A stretch of 64,000 nucleotides of DNA, from assembly GCA_045659745.1 (NCBI GenBank), contig JAZRCL010000073.1, forward strand, positions 1 through 64,000. The letters run 5' to 3'. Under the pieces are notes generated by a model. The model was not told where the DNA came from. It saw nothing but the letters and a program-made list of their open reading frames with translations, and ran no database searches. The first letter of the stretch is position 1. Each line of letters opens with the position of its first letter. The stretch is from SVTX01 sp045659745 (GTDB taxonomy: Bacteria; Bacillota; Clostridia; Oscillospirales; CAG-272). This document shows positions 1 to 7,577 of the stretch, one piece after another. The position numbers and the translations under genes are program-made.

Positions 1-1
1 C

Positions 2-106
2 GACGAGTGCTGCCATGAGCATCATCACCACGATCACGACGAGTGCTGCCATGAGCATCATCACCACGATCACGACGAGTGCTGTCACGAGCATCACCAT
101 CACGAG
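2..106 (+). repeat. 36-bp in-frame tandem repeat coding for a His/Cys metal-binding tract
   Basis: Two near-perfect 36-base units (2-37 and 38-73) and a partial diverged third (74-106) are seen; the window edge may hide more. Each unit encodes 12 residues with the core CCHEHHHHDH. Repeat number is probably variable between strains because the units are nearly identical at the DNA level. Confidence 0.85.
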
Positions 107-442
107 CACCACGAGCACCATTATGACGAGCACGGAAATTGCTCCTGCGGTCACCACCATCACCACGCCGACGAGGTATTCGAGAGCTGGGGCACGGAGA
201 CCACAAAGAAGTTTAATGCGGATCAGCTTAATGCCGCGCTTGACGCGCTTTGCGATGAGCATAAATATGGCATAATTCTGCGTGCAAAGGGAATAGTCGC
301 GTCCGACGACGGCAGATGGATTCATTTCGACTATATCCCCGGCGAGCCTGACGTGCGCTTTGGCGGCGCGTCTGTAATCGGCAGACTTTGCGTTATAGGT
401 TCAAAGATGAATAAGGACGCGATAATCTCGCTTTTTATGTAA
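2..442 (+). CDS. CobW/COG0523-family GTPase, C-terminal part (5' end outside window)
   Basis: This open frame enters from the left edge, so the GTPase domain is not visible; 146 residues and a stop remain. The first ~50 residues are a metal-binding tract built from repeated D-E-C-C-H-E-H-H-H-H-D-H units, followed by a CSCGHHHHH segment. From about residue 58 a CobW C-terminal domain follows (from DEVFESWG through GIILRAKGIV and WIHFDYIPGEPDVR to the end). Proteins of this family act as GTP-driven metal chaperones, often for zinc, cobalt or nickel, and His/Cys-rich tracts between the two domains are known in the family. The next gene, 17 bases downstream, is a second CobW-like protein, so the two are probably cotranscribed. 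The metal cannot be told from sequence. Confidence 0.88.
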   Translation, partial: DECCHEHHHHDHDECCHEHHHHDHDECCHEHHHHEHHEHHYDEHGNCSCGHHHHHADEVFESWGTETTKKFNADQLNAALDALCDEHKYGIILRAKGIVASDDGRWIHFDYIPGEPDVRFGGASVIGRLCVIGSKMNKDAIISLFM

Positions 443-459
443 TTTAAGGAGGGAAGAAT

Positions 460-1407
460 ATGACACCCAATATTCCCGTATATCTTTTCACAGGATTTCT
501 TGAAGGCGGTAAGACACATATAATTCAGGAATCTATGTGCGACGAGAGATTCAATACAGGCGAAAAGACTCTGATAATCCTCTGCGAAGAAGGAATTGAG
601 GAGCTTGACCCCACGCTTTTCTACGGAAAGAACGTTTATTTTGCAACTATTGACGACGTCTCCGATCTCACGCCCGAAAAGCTCGATGCATGCCGTGGCG
701 GTCACAAAATAGACCGCGTAATAATTGAGTACAACGGCATGTGGATGCTGGGGGACTTGTACGAAAATCTCCCGAAGGATTGGTTTATTTTCCAGAACAT
801 GATGTTTGCGGACGCAAACACGTTCTTCACTTATAACGCGAATATGCGCTCGCTTATGGTAGACAAGCTTCTCGACTGCGAGATGATAGTCCTCAACCGT
901 ACCCCCGAGAACATCGACAAGGAGGAGGTACACAAGATAGTCCGCGGTATCTCTCGCCGTGCGTCCATTACCTACGATTATCCCGACGGACACGTCGAGT
1001 ATGACGAGATAGAGGACCCGTTGCCTTTTGATATCAACGCTCCCATAATCGAAATTGACGAGAACGACTACGCCGTATGGTACAGAGATCTCGCCGAGGA
1101 GACCGAGAAATACGACGGCAAAACAGTAAAATTCAAGGGAATTATCGCGCGTGACGTAAAGCTCGGCAAGGACGCGATAATCATCGGCAGACACGTAATG
1201 ACCTGCTGTGTTGAGGATATAGCCTACAACGGACTTGTGTGCAAGTTTGAAAATGCAGTTCCTTATAAAACACGCGATTGGCTCACAGTCACAGCAAAGA
1301 TCAAGATAGAGAAAAACAAGCTCTACGGTCGCCCCGGCCCCGTGCTTTACGCAACAAGCGCTGCTTATACAAGTAAACCCGAAAAAGAGGTCGCGACTTT
1401 TTATTGA
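460..1407 (+). CDS. CobW-like P-loop GTPase fused to a DUF1980/TIGR03943-type C-terminal domain
   Basis: The 315-residue protein starts with a CobW-type P-loop, G12-F-L-E-G-G-K-T19. The family's CxCC metal-entry motif is not present, and the usual NKxD guanine-specificity motif is N146-R-T. From about residue 205 a second domain (WYRDLAEETEKYDGKTVKFKG through RHVMTCC to VPYKTRDWLTVTAKI) resembles the C-terminal domain of the YcgQ/TIGR03943 proteins, which are usually encoded beside a YcgR-type permease and a CobW GTPase. The start has a GGAGGG ribosome site and lies 17 bases after the first CobW gene. A role in metal (perhaps zinc) homeostasis is inferred from these families; nucleotide specificity is uncertain. 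Confidence 0.8.
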   Translation: MTPNIPVYLFTGFLEGGKTHIIQESMCDERFNTGEKTLIILCEEGIEELDPTLFYGKNVYFATIDDVSDLTPEKLDACRGGHKIDRVIIEYNGMWMLGDLYENLPKDWFIFQNMMFADANTFFTYNANMRSLMVDKLLDCEMIVLNRTPENIDKEEVHKIVRGISRRASITYDYPDGHVEYDEIEDPLPFDINAPIIEIDENDYAVWYRDLAEETEKYDGKTVKFKGIIARDVKLGKDAIIIGRHVMTCCVEDIAYNGLVCKFENAVPYKTRDWLTVTAKIKIEKNKLYGRPGPVLYATSAAYTSKPEKEVATFY

Positions 1408-1413
1408 TAATTC

Positions 1414-1447
1414 AAAAAACACACGGCAGATTCTGCCGTGTGTTTTA
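1414..1447 (+). terminator. Rho-independent terminator of the CobW pair
   Basis: A 12-bp GC-rich palindromic stem (ACACACGGCAGA and its complement) is followed by TTTTAT, seven bases after the stop codon. Confidence 0.85.
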
Positions 1448-1547
1448 TATTGACACAAATCCCTCACACTCCCGAAAATTCGACATACAATGATAGCGAG
1501 AGGTGCTTTTTGTATCTCGTATTACATTTATTACAGGGGGAAATATT

Positions 1548-2405
1548 ATGCCCGATAACAGATTTTGCGGCGGAAGCGGCGGGGGCAGAGATTCTGTTTA
1601 CATAGAGACAAACAGAATCCTCGATTCCTGCCGTGATCGCGATTGCTTTGAGAACGTTCGCGTATTTCTTACCGATTTCGGTAACGAGATAATCGAACAC
1701 ACAAACACCGTCCGTGCCAAGAGCGCTTGCATTGCATGGACGTCCATCACACTTGACCCCGTTCAGTTCAACAGAGGCTTTTATTCGGTAAATATCCGTT
1801 TCTACGTCAAGCTCATATTCGAGGCTTGCGTTGGCGGCAGGTCGCAGGAATTTGACGGAATCGCCGTGCTTGAAAAGAAGATAATTCTTTTCGGCGGAGA
1901 AGGAAACGTCAGTACATTCCGCTCCAGCCCAGACGGAGACGGCTTCTGCGCAGAGATAAAGCCCTGCTGCCAGGAAAAGAGTCTGCCTACTGCTACGGTT
2001 GAGGTCGTAGAGCCCATAATTCTTGACACGAGAATTGTTGAGCGCGAAAACGACTGCTGCAGTTGCTGTTGCGCTTGCGACGTGCCCGACTGTGTAGTCG
2101 GCGGTCTGTCAGGCTCGCTCTGCAACGACTACGGCAGAGACAGGGAAAGATACCTTGCAGTATCTCTTGGTATATTCTCCATAGTCAGAATCACCCGTCC
2201 CGCACAGCTTCTCGTAAACGCGTCTGAATACTGCGTTCCCGATAAGGAATGCGTTGAAGCCAAGAAGGACGATCCCTGCGGAGTTTTCAGAACCATGAGC
2301 TTCCCAACGTCCGAATTTTGTCCCGCTACTTTTCCCGCAGCACACGAAAAGCCTTGCTTTGATAAGCCTTATGACAAAGGCGGCAAGTGCGGTTGCGGAA
2401 ACTAA
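1548..2405 (+). CDS. Cysteine-rich conserved hypothetical protein, possibly spore or surface associated
   Basis: This 285-residue protein has no signal peptide or membrane segment. The ATG at 1548 is preceded by AGGGGG at a good distance, so it is preferred over the upstream in-frame TTG at 1503. The N-terminus is Gly-rich (CGGSGGG); a segment around residues 18-36 reads NRILDSCRDRDCFENVRVFL; the central part carries CCSCCCACD; the C-terminus ends in GGKCGCG. About 20 cysteines in all suggest a disulfide-linked or metal-binding structural protein. Similar cysteine-rich proteins are common in clostridial genomes without a defined function, and a spore-coat role is only a guess. It stands alone between two terminators. 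Confidence 0.75.
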   Translation: MPDNRFCGGSGGGRDSVYIETNRILDSCRDRDCFENVRVFLTDFGNEIIEHTNTVRAKSACIAWTSITLDPVQFNRGFYSVNIRFYVKLIFEACVGGRSQEFDGIAVLEKKIILFGGEGNVSTFRSSPDGDGFCAEIKPCCQEKSLPTATVEVVEPIILDTRIVERENDCCSCCCACDVPDCVVGGLSGSLCNDYGRDRERYLAVSLGIFSIVRITRPAQLLVNASEYCVPDKECVEAKKDDPCGVFRTMSFPTSEFCPATFPAAHEKPCFDKPYDKGGKCGCGN

Positions 2406-2422
2406 AATCCAAAGCTATACCC

Positions 2423-2456
2423 AAAATACCGAGGTTAATTAAGCCTCGGTATTTTT
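2423..2456 (+). terminator. Rho-independent terminator
   Basis: AAATACCGAGG and its complement form a stem around a short AT-rich loop, followed by a T run, just after the Cys-rich gene. Confidence 0.85.
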
Positions 2457-2515
2457 GTGTGCAATATCATTATAACAATTTTAAGTGAAAGGCAGGGAAT
2501 TGGTATATTAGACTA

Positions 2516-2544
2516 TTGCACTTTTGCCGATTTTATGTTAAAAT
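2516..2544 (+). promoter_or_regulatory. Sigma-A-type promoter for the HD-domain gene
   Basis: TTGCAC, 17 bases, TAAAAT, ending 33 bases before the start codon of the HD phosphohydrolase. Confidence 0.5.
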
Positions 2545-2577
2545 TTATATGTAGACTTAAAAAAGAGGTGATTTTTA

Positions 2578-3237
2578 ATGCTCACATTTGAAGAAATAAA
2601 GCACAATGAGACAATAAACCAATATATACAAAAGGCGGATGAGTCGCTCATATCCTTGGGATTTACCGAGCATAGCTTTGCGCACGTGACAAAGGTCGCG
2701 ACCACGGCGGCATATATACTCAAAACGCTTGGATATGACGACCACGATATAGAGATAGCCAAAATTGCTGGATATTTGCACGATATCGGAAATCTTGTTA
2801 ACAGAATAGACCACTCGCAAAGCGGCGCGGTAATGGCGTTCAGAATTCTTGACCATATGGATATGGACCCCTGCGATATAGCAACTATCGTCACGGCTAT
2901 CGGAAATCACGACGAGGGAACGGGCGTTGCGGTAAATCCCGTCGCGGCGGCTCTTATCCTTGCCGATAAAAGCGACGTTAGACGAAGCCGAGTGCGCAAC
3001 CGCGATGTTGCAACCTTTGACATTCACGACCGAGTAAATTATTCGGTAGTCAGCTCCAAGCTTGAGATAAATGATGATAAGACCATAATCACTTTGGAGC
3101 TTGAGATAGATACCGAGATAAGTACGGTAATGGACTATTTTGAGATATTCCTTAAGAGAATGATAATGTGCAAAAAAGCGGCAGAGTGTCTCAATCTTAA
3201 GTTCAGCTTGATAATAAACAATCAAGCATTAATGTGA
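2578..3237 (+). CDS. HD-domain metal-dependent phosphohydrolase
   Basis: The 219-residue soluble protein carries the HD superfamily metal ligands in order: H36, H68-D69 (in YLHDIGN), H79, H111-D112 (in IGNHDEGTG) and D130 (in LADKSDVRRSRVR). These residues bind two metals in nucleotide or phosphate-ester hydrolases. The HD domain covers residues about 30-145; the remaining 75 residues form an alpha/beta tail of unknown role. An AGAGGTG site sits at the right distance from the ATG at 2578. The gene is single, with its own promoter, and no neighbour points to a substrate, so the exact activity (for example (p)ppGpp or dNTP hydrolysis) cannot be assigned. Confidence 0.85.
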   Translation: MLTFEEIKHNETINQYIQKADESLISLGFTEHSFAHVTKVATTAAYILKTLGYDDHDIEIAKIAGYLHDIGNLVNRIDHSQSGAVMAFRILDHMDMDPCDIATIVTAIGNHDEGTGVAVNPVAAALILADKSDVRRSRVRNRDVATFDIHDRVNYSVVSSKLEINDDKTIITLELEIDTEISTVMDYFEIFLKRMIMCKKAAECLNLKFSLIINNQALM

Positions 3238-3369
3238 TTTATCCGTATAGGGACTTTCGGCGGTGTGTAATATTTGCCAAAATGTAGGAAAAAACAAATA
3301 AATTTTGGTAGGAAAAAAGATACTTTTGACGAAATTTCTTAATTTTGTATAAATTTATACAACTTGCAC

Positions 3370-3398
3370 TTGAAAATTTTTTTAAAATATAGTATTAT
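3370..3398 (+). promoter_or_regulatory. Sigma-A-type promoter for the Na/phosphate cotransporter
   Basis: TTGAAA, 17 bases, TATTAT, 57 bases before the start codon. A second candidate (TTGACG at 3326, 16 bases, TATAAA at 3348) lies just upstream, so tandem promoters are possible. Confidence 0.5.
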
Positions 3399-3455
3399 AA
3401 AAATAGCGTTATTTGACATAAAATAACTTTTCCCAAAAACGGAGGATTAAAAACA

Positions 3456-5258
3456 ATGGGACTTATGGAGATTTTAGGACTTATCTGCGGTCTTGCTCTG
3501 TTCCTTTACGGAATGGACGTTATGGGCGACGCTCTTAAAAAGAGCGCGGGCAGAAAGCTCAAAACCATCTTAGGAAATCTCACGTCAAACAAAGTAAAGG
3601 GCTTTATGCTTGGTCTTTTAGTCACGGCGATTATTCAGTCGTCGTCAGCTACCACGGTAATGGTCGTTGGTTTTGTAAACTCGGGCACGATGCTTCTTTC
3701 GCAAGCTGTCGGCGTTATTATGGGTGCAAACGTAGGTACTGCGGTCACGGCATGGCTTACGGCTCTCAATGGCATTGAAGGCGGAGCGGAGGCTACTGCA
3801 TGGCTTAATTACCTCAAGCCCGACGCATGGATGCCTATACTTGCGCTTGCGGGTATCTGCCTTATTATGTTCGCTAAAAAGGACAAGCAGAAGGATGTAG
3901 GTTCTATTCTTATGGGATTTGCCGTGCTTATGGTCGGTATGTCTCTTATGTCCGACGCTGTAAGCGGACTCAAGAATGACCCTAGTTTTGCAAATATACT
4001 TACTCTGTTCAACAATCCTATTTTCGGTGTACTTGCAGGTACGGTACTCACGGCAATAGTTCAATCCTCGTCTGCATCCATCGGTATTTTGCAGGCGTTG
4101 TCAACTACGGGATCTATATCATTTGGTATGGCTATTCCGATAATTCTCGGTCAGAATATCGGTACGTGTATTACTGCGATGATATCCTCTGTGAGCGCAA
4201 ACAAGAACGGTAAGCGCGCAGCGGTAGTTCATCTGTACTTTAATATAATCGGCGTTGTTTTCTGGCTCGGTATGTATTATCTTATCGGCTGGATATTCAG
4301 AATAAGCGGATTGTTTGATTATATAAGTCTTGCAAACGGAAGCACGATCAACATGTGGGGAATTGCAATAGTTCATACTACGTTCAAGCTTCTTTCGGTT
4401 GTCCTTATGGCGCCTTTCACAAAGCTTCTCGAAAAGCTTGCCGTTGCAACTATTCGCGGCACGGACAAGAAGGGCGACGAATACACCAATATGCTTGACG
4501 AGCGTCTTCTTGATACCCCCACGGTCGCTATTGACAGGTGTCGCGCAGTTGCAAAGCAGATGGCTCAGCTCTCAAGCGAGGCTATGCGCTTATCTATCAG
4601 TCTCTTTGACGGATACGACGCCAAGGTAGCGCAAAAGGTTCGTGACATTGAGGATAAAGTGGATATATATGAGGATGTTTTGGGCTCGTATCTTGTTAAG
4701 CTTTCGTCCAAGAGTATGGACGAGGTCGACAGCCATGAGGTTACAAAGCTTCTGCATATGATTGGAGACCTTGAGAGAATTTCCGACCACGCGGTCAACG
4801 TAGTTGAATCCGCCGAGGAGATAAACGATAAGCAGCTTGTATTCTCGGATGATGCAAAGAGAGAGCTTCGTTGTATGTACGGCGCAGTAAATGAGATACT
4901 CGTTATTACTGAGGACGCGTTTGTTAACGACGATATAAGCAAGGCCTATACCGTTGAGCCTCTTGAGCAGGTTGTTGACTATCTCCGCGATCAGATAAAG
5001 CTTCAGCACGTTATTCGTCTCCAGAAGAGCGAATGTACCATTGAGCACGGATTCGTGCTTTCGGATATTCTTACGAACCTTGAAAGAGTTTCCGACCATT
5101 GCTCCAATATTGCGGGTTGTCTTGTAGAAATGTCAAAGCACGAGTCTTTGGACGTTCACGATTATCTACATAAAGTAAAAGCAGGTGGAATGGAATACGA
5201 TGCGCTTTACAACGCGTATATGGACAAATATTCAATTAAACCTGTTGAAATAAAATAA
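3456..5258 (+). CDS. Na+/phosphate cotransporter (NptA/PNaS family) with C-terminal PhoU-like domains
   Basis: The 600-residue protein has two inverted membrane repeats, each with the family signature QSSSA: Q61-SSSATT and Q203-SSSASI. These form the substrate site of type II Na/Pi symporters. About eight hydrophobic segments fill residues 1-325. Residues about 350-570 hold two helical PhoU-like repeats with the metal-binding pattern E-R-I/V-S-D-H (LERISDHAVNV and LERVSDHCSNI). Length and domain order match bacterial TIGR00704 transporters. The AGGAG ribosome site is well placed. The gene is monocistronic between a promoter and a strong terminator. It probably imports phosphate; the PhoU domains may regulate flux. 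Confidence 0.93.
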   Translation: MGLMEILGLICGLALFLYGMDVMGDALKKSAGRKLKTILGNLTSNKVKGFMLGLLVTAIIQSSSATTVMVVGFVNSGTMLLSQAVGVIMGANVGTAVTAWLTALNGIEGGAEATAWLNYLKPDAWMPILALAGICLIMFAKKDKQKDVGSILMGFAVLMVGMSLMSDAVSGLKNDPSFANILTLFNNPIFGVLAGTVLTAIVQSSSASIGILQALSTTGSISFGMAIPIILGQNIGTCITAMISSVSANKNGKRAAVVHLYFNIIGVVFWLGMYYLIGWIFRISGLFDYISLANGSTINMWGIAIVHTTFKLLSVVLMAPFTKLLEKLAVATIRGTDKKGDEYTNMLDERLLDTPTVAIDRCRAVAKQMAQLSSEAMRLSISLFDGYDAKVAQKVRDIEDKVDIYEDVLGSYLVKLSSKSMDEVDSHEVTKLLHMIGDLERISDHAVNVVESAEEINDKQLVFSDDAKRELRCMYGAVNEILVITEDAFVNDDISKAYTVEPLEQVVDYLRDQIKLQHVIRLQKSECTIEHGFVLSDILTNLERVSDHCSNIAGCLVEMSKHESLDVHDYLHKVKAGGMEYDALYNAYMDKYSIKPVEIK

Positions 5259-5261
5259 AAA

Positions 5262-5296
5262 ACAAGGTCGGTGTGAATTCACACCGACCTTTTTGA
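5262..5296. terminator. Bidirectional terminator between convergent genes
   Basis: A perfect AAGGTCGGTGTGAATTCACACCGACCTT-type stem flanked by A and T runs serves both the transporter gene (plus) and the ThuA gene (minus). Arms: 5265-5277 and 5278-5292 region. Confidence 0.88.
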
Positions 5297-6034
5297 TTAT
5301 TTATTAAATTCGTCAATTACTTTGAAGGGAATATGGGAAGAGCTGCGGGGAAAGGGGTATCCAACCTCGACAGGAGCAGCCCAATAAACGGCATTTGTAA
5401 TGATTTTTTGTACGTACTCGTTGTAGAAGGAACGGCACAATTCGTGTCCGGGCTGGAAATAAAATACCTTGCCAAGTCCGCGCTCAAAGCAAACTCCGCT
5501 TCTAAATATAAAGCCGTCCTCGTACCATGAGCCAAATACAAGCGCATCGGGTTGAGGGATATAGAAGGGCTCGCTGTAAAGCTCCTCAAGATCAAGCGTA
5601 AAATGTTCGGGAATGCCCTTAGCTATGGGATGTGTGGGATAAAGGTTCCATACAACTTCTTTTTGATCTCGACCCCATGAGAGATCTCCTGTAGTGCCGA
5701 CAACGGATTTGAACACCTTGGAATGATGTCCCGAATGAAGCACGATGAGTCCCATTTTGCCCGCATATACTCGCTGACGTATTTTTTCAACAAGTTCATC
5801 ATTTACCTCATGATGCGCCATGTGTCCCCACCAAATAAGCACATCAGTTTTATTCAGAAGCTCGTTAGAAATGCCCTGATATTCATCGTCAAGCGCTGAA
5901 AGGGTAATATTTAAGTCTGTATTCTTGCCAAGAAAGCTCTTAATATACCCGTGAATACCGTCAGGGTATATTTCACGGCAGGTGTCCTCAAGTCTTTCGT
6001 GACGGTATTCGTTCCATATAACAACGTTCAACAT
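5297..6034 (-). CDS. ThuA-like domain protein (trehalose-utilisation/glutamine-amidotransferase-like fold)
   Basis: The chosen start (complement of 6032-6034) gives 245 residues and is preceded by GGAGA; the frame stays open further upstream, but that extension is AT-rich and lacks a ribosome site. The protein begins MLNVVIWNEYRHE and contains DVLIWWGHMAHHEV, GLIVLHSGHHSKVF, DLEELYSEPF and GKVFYFQPGHE, all typical of the ThuA family. ThuA proteins have a class I glutamine-amidotransferase-like fold and are linked to disaccharide metabolism in rhizobia, but the reaction is not established. No sugar genes are nearby. Confidence 0.88.
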   Translation of the reverse strand: MLNVVIWNEYRHERLEDTCREIYPDGIHGYIKSFLGKNTDLNITLSALDDEYQGISNELLNKTDVLIWWGHMAHHEVNDELVEKIRQRVYAGKMGLIVLHSGHHSKVFKSVVGTTGDLSWGRDQKEVVWNLYPTHPIAKGIPEHFTLDLEELYSEPFYIPQPDALVFGSWYEDGFIFRSGVCFERGLGKVFYFQPGHELCRSFYNEYVQKIITNAVYWAAPVEVGYPFPRSSSHIPFKVIDEFNK

Positions 6035-6181
6035 AAAATTATCTCCATAAAACAAGTTGTTTTTTCTGATTAAATTATACACTGTTTTCAGGACTATTTC
6101 AAGCATTTGTGATAAATTATTATTGAATTTTGAAAAGTTTGGATTTTTGCGGCAAAGTCGGTAAAATGAAGTTAAAAAGCC

Positions 6182-6210
6182 TTTACTTTTCATTTAATAT
6201 ATGCTATAAT
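6182..6210 (+). promoter_or_regulatory. Sigma-A promoter with extended -10 for the SDR gene
   Basis: TTTACT, 17 bases, TATAAT, with the TGn extension directly before the -10 box, 35 bases before the ATG. Confidence 0.55.
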
Positions 6211-6245
6211 TTATTTAACTAACGTAAAAGGACAGGGAACTACCT

Positions 6246-6932
6246 ATGGTAAATAATAAGGTTTGCGTAATTGTCGGCGGAGCTGACGTCATATGTGCGT
6301 ATTCCGCTAAAGAAATGGCAAAAAATGGATATGTGACAGCAATAGTTGATACAAGTATTGACAATGCAAAAAGGATCGCAGATGAAATATGTACTTTCGG
6401 CGGACTTGCCAAGGCATATGAGGGAGATTGCTATAATTATGATTCCTTGTCAAGCGTGCGTGGATTGATTTCCGCAGAATTCGGAAAATGCAACGTAATT
6501 GTGAATAATTTACAGGGCGGCTCAAACGATGATTCTTCGATAGATTGTGCATTAGTCTCTGCAAAAGTGTTTATAGGAGATATGAGTGGTGAGTCCGGAT
6601 GCTCCGTGGTAAATATTTACCCAAGTGGTGAGTTTGAGATTGCAGCAGAAGAGATTACAAGAAAAATGGCGGTAAATCTTGCAGACGCGGGTATCAGAGT
6701 AAATGCAATAGTTTATAAAAATATAGTTGCAAGAAGCAACAAGAGCGAATTTTATAATGACGATAATACGCCCACGGAATCCGCACAAGCTATGCTTGAA
6801 GCAATACCTATGGGGAGATTTGGAAGACCCGATGAGGTCGTGGGGGCGCTTAAATATTTAAGTGATCCTGTGGCGGCATCATATACAACAGGTACAGTTA
6901 TACGAGTGGACGGCGGATATTCAGCGAGATAA
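6246..6932 (+). CDS. Short-chain dehydrogenase/reductase-like protein with degenerate active site
   Basis: The 228-residue protein is recognisable as an SDR by its C-terminus (LADAGIRVNAIVY, GRFGRPDEVVGALKYLSDPVAASYTTGTVIRVDGGYSA) and by IVNN in strand 4. However the glycine-rich cofactor motif TGxxxGIG is replaced by VGGADVICAYSA, and the region that should carry the catalytic Ser and Tyr-x-x-x-Lys reads VVNIYPSGEFEIAAEEITRK, which lacks the tetrad. It is also about 20-30 residues shorter than typical FabG. It may be a pseudoenzyme or have a shifted function. GGGAACT precedes the ATG. It has its own promoter and no metabolic neighbours. Confidence 0.8.
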   Translation: MVNNKVCVIVGGADVICAYSAKEMAKNGYVTAIVDTSIDNAKRIADEICTFGGLAKAYEGDCYNYDSLSSVRGLISAEFGKCNVIVNNLQGGSNDDSSIDCALVSAKVFIGDMSGESGCSVVNIYPSGEFEIAAEEITRKMAVNLADAGIRVNAIVYKNIVARSNKSEFYNDDNTPTESAQAMLEAIPMGRFGRPDEVVGALKYLSDPVAASYTTGTVIRVDGGYSAR

Positions 6933-7060
6933 TTGGTTTAATATCCAAGTTAAATATTGGTTGAATTTTTTCACATAAACGAGGCATAAGAAATCTCACC
7001 TATAAACCAATGTACATCCGAAAACAGAGGGGAAAAGAACTATTTTAAACAGGATATATA

Positions 7061-7088
7061 ATTATACAAAATCAATCTTTTGTATAAT
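7061..7088. repeat. Perfect 11-bp AT-rich inverted repeat
   Basis: ATTATACAAAA and its exact complement are separated by 6 bases, between the convergent SDR and spoIIID genes. It may be a weak terminator or a protein-binding site. Confidence 0.6.
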
Positions 7089-7117
7089 TTAGGGGATGAA
7101 AATTAGCCAAAAATGAT

Positions 7118-7190
7118 AAAAAAGCCCCCCGAAGTCCTCTCAGTGTGCTTATCGCACACCATTGAGATGCTTTTGGAGACTTTTTATTAA
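7118..7190. terminator. Structured 3' region / bidirectional terminator between SDR and spoIIID
   Basis: An inner stem GTGTGC/GCACAC (7143-7158) is nested within CTCA/TGAG and AAGTC/GACTT pairings, with T runs on both outer sides (TTTTTATT on plus; GGGGGGCTTTTTT on minus). It lies 14 bases beyond the spoIIID stop codon. Confidence 0.55.
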
Positions 7191-7204
7191 ATTGCATTTT
7201 TTGA

Positions 7205-7495
7205 TTATCCAAAGCAACTTTTTTGCATCGTATGACTCTTTTCCTCGCACAAATATTTTTTCTTGGTTGCCTCGCCTCCGCGTATGTGACGCTCCTCTTT
7301 GTTTTTTTCAAGCACTTGCTTTGCTTCATAGTACAAAGACGGATTTACGCTTTTGAGATTTTGAGTTATATCCTTATGTACCGTGCTTTTACTTATTCCA
7401 AAATGCGTTGCCACGCTTCTGACTGTGGCATTATTTTCCACCAAATACAACGCAAGCATTACACATCTTTCCTTACAAGACGATAAATACATCAT
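7205..7495 (-). CDS. spoIIID: Stage III sporulation transcriptional regulator SpoIIID
   Basis: The protein of 96 residues carries the SpoIIID signature: a helix-turn-helix around TVRSVATHFGISKSTVHKDIT, then NPSLYYEAKQVLEKNKEERHIRGGEATKKKY. In Bacillus SpoIIID is a mother-cell regulator acting after sigma-E. I choose the ATG at 7495 because AGAGG sits 7 bases before it, the length then matches the 93-residue Bacillus protein, and the sigma-E-like promoter would start transcription at about 7521, which excludes the in-frame ATG at 7525. The C-terminus is a short basic tail. Its presence is strong evidence for endospore formation. Confidence 0.93.
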   Translation of the reverse strand: MMYLSSCKERCVMLALYLVENNATVRSVATHFGISKSTVHKDITQNLKSVNPSLYYEAKQVLEKNKEERHIRGGEATKKKYLCEEKSHTMQKSCFG

Positions 7496-7528
7496 GTGAT
7501 AACCTCTGTATAATTGTTTTTTCATTTA

Positions 7529-7556
7529 AGTATATGATCTTTTGCTTGTATATATT
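7529..7556 (-). promoter_or_regulatory. Sigma-E-type sporulation promoter of spoIIID
   Basis: On the minus strand an AATATAT -35-like element is followed by 12-13 bases and CATATACT, close to the sigma-E consensus (KMATATT, 13-15 bases, CATACAMT). Bacillus spoIIID is a sigma-E gene, so the match is expected; it is read by eye only. Confidence 0.5.
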
Positions 7557-7577
7557 ATATAAATTCGGGAGTTTTCA

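Noticed and set aside
2..106. Short 36-bp repeats at the left edge as a possible CRISPR end
   Set aside because: They are contiguous without spacers and encode a His/Cys tract in frame with a CobW C-terminal domain.
15..275. Small Thr/Ile-rich ORF in the His-repeat region
   Set aside because: It is a shifted-frame reading of the His/Cys repeat; the frame beginning at base 2 runs through to a conserved domain.
331..1467. Long minus-strand frame opposite the CobW-like gene
   Set aside because: Biased codon use of the sense gene keeps the antisense frame open; the sense frame has family matches, ribosome site and terminator.
2575..3225. Minus-strand frame opposite the HD-domain gene, almost the same extent
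   Set aside because: The sense strand carries all HD motifs; the antisense has no start signal or family.
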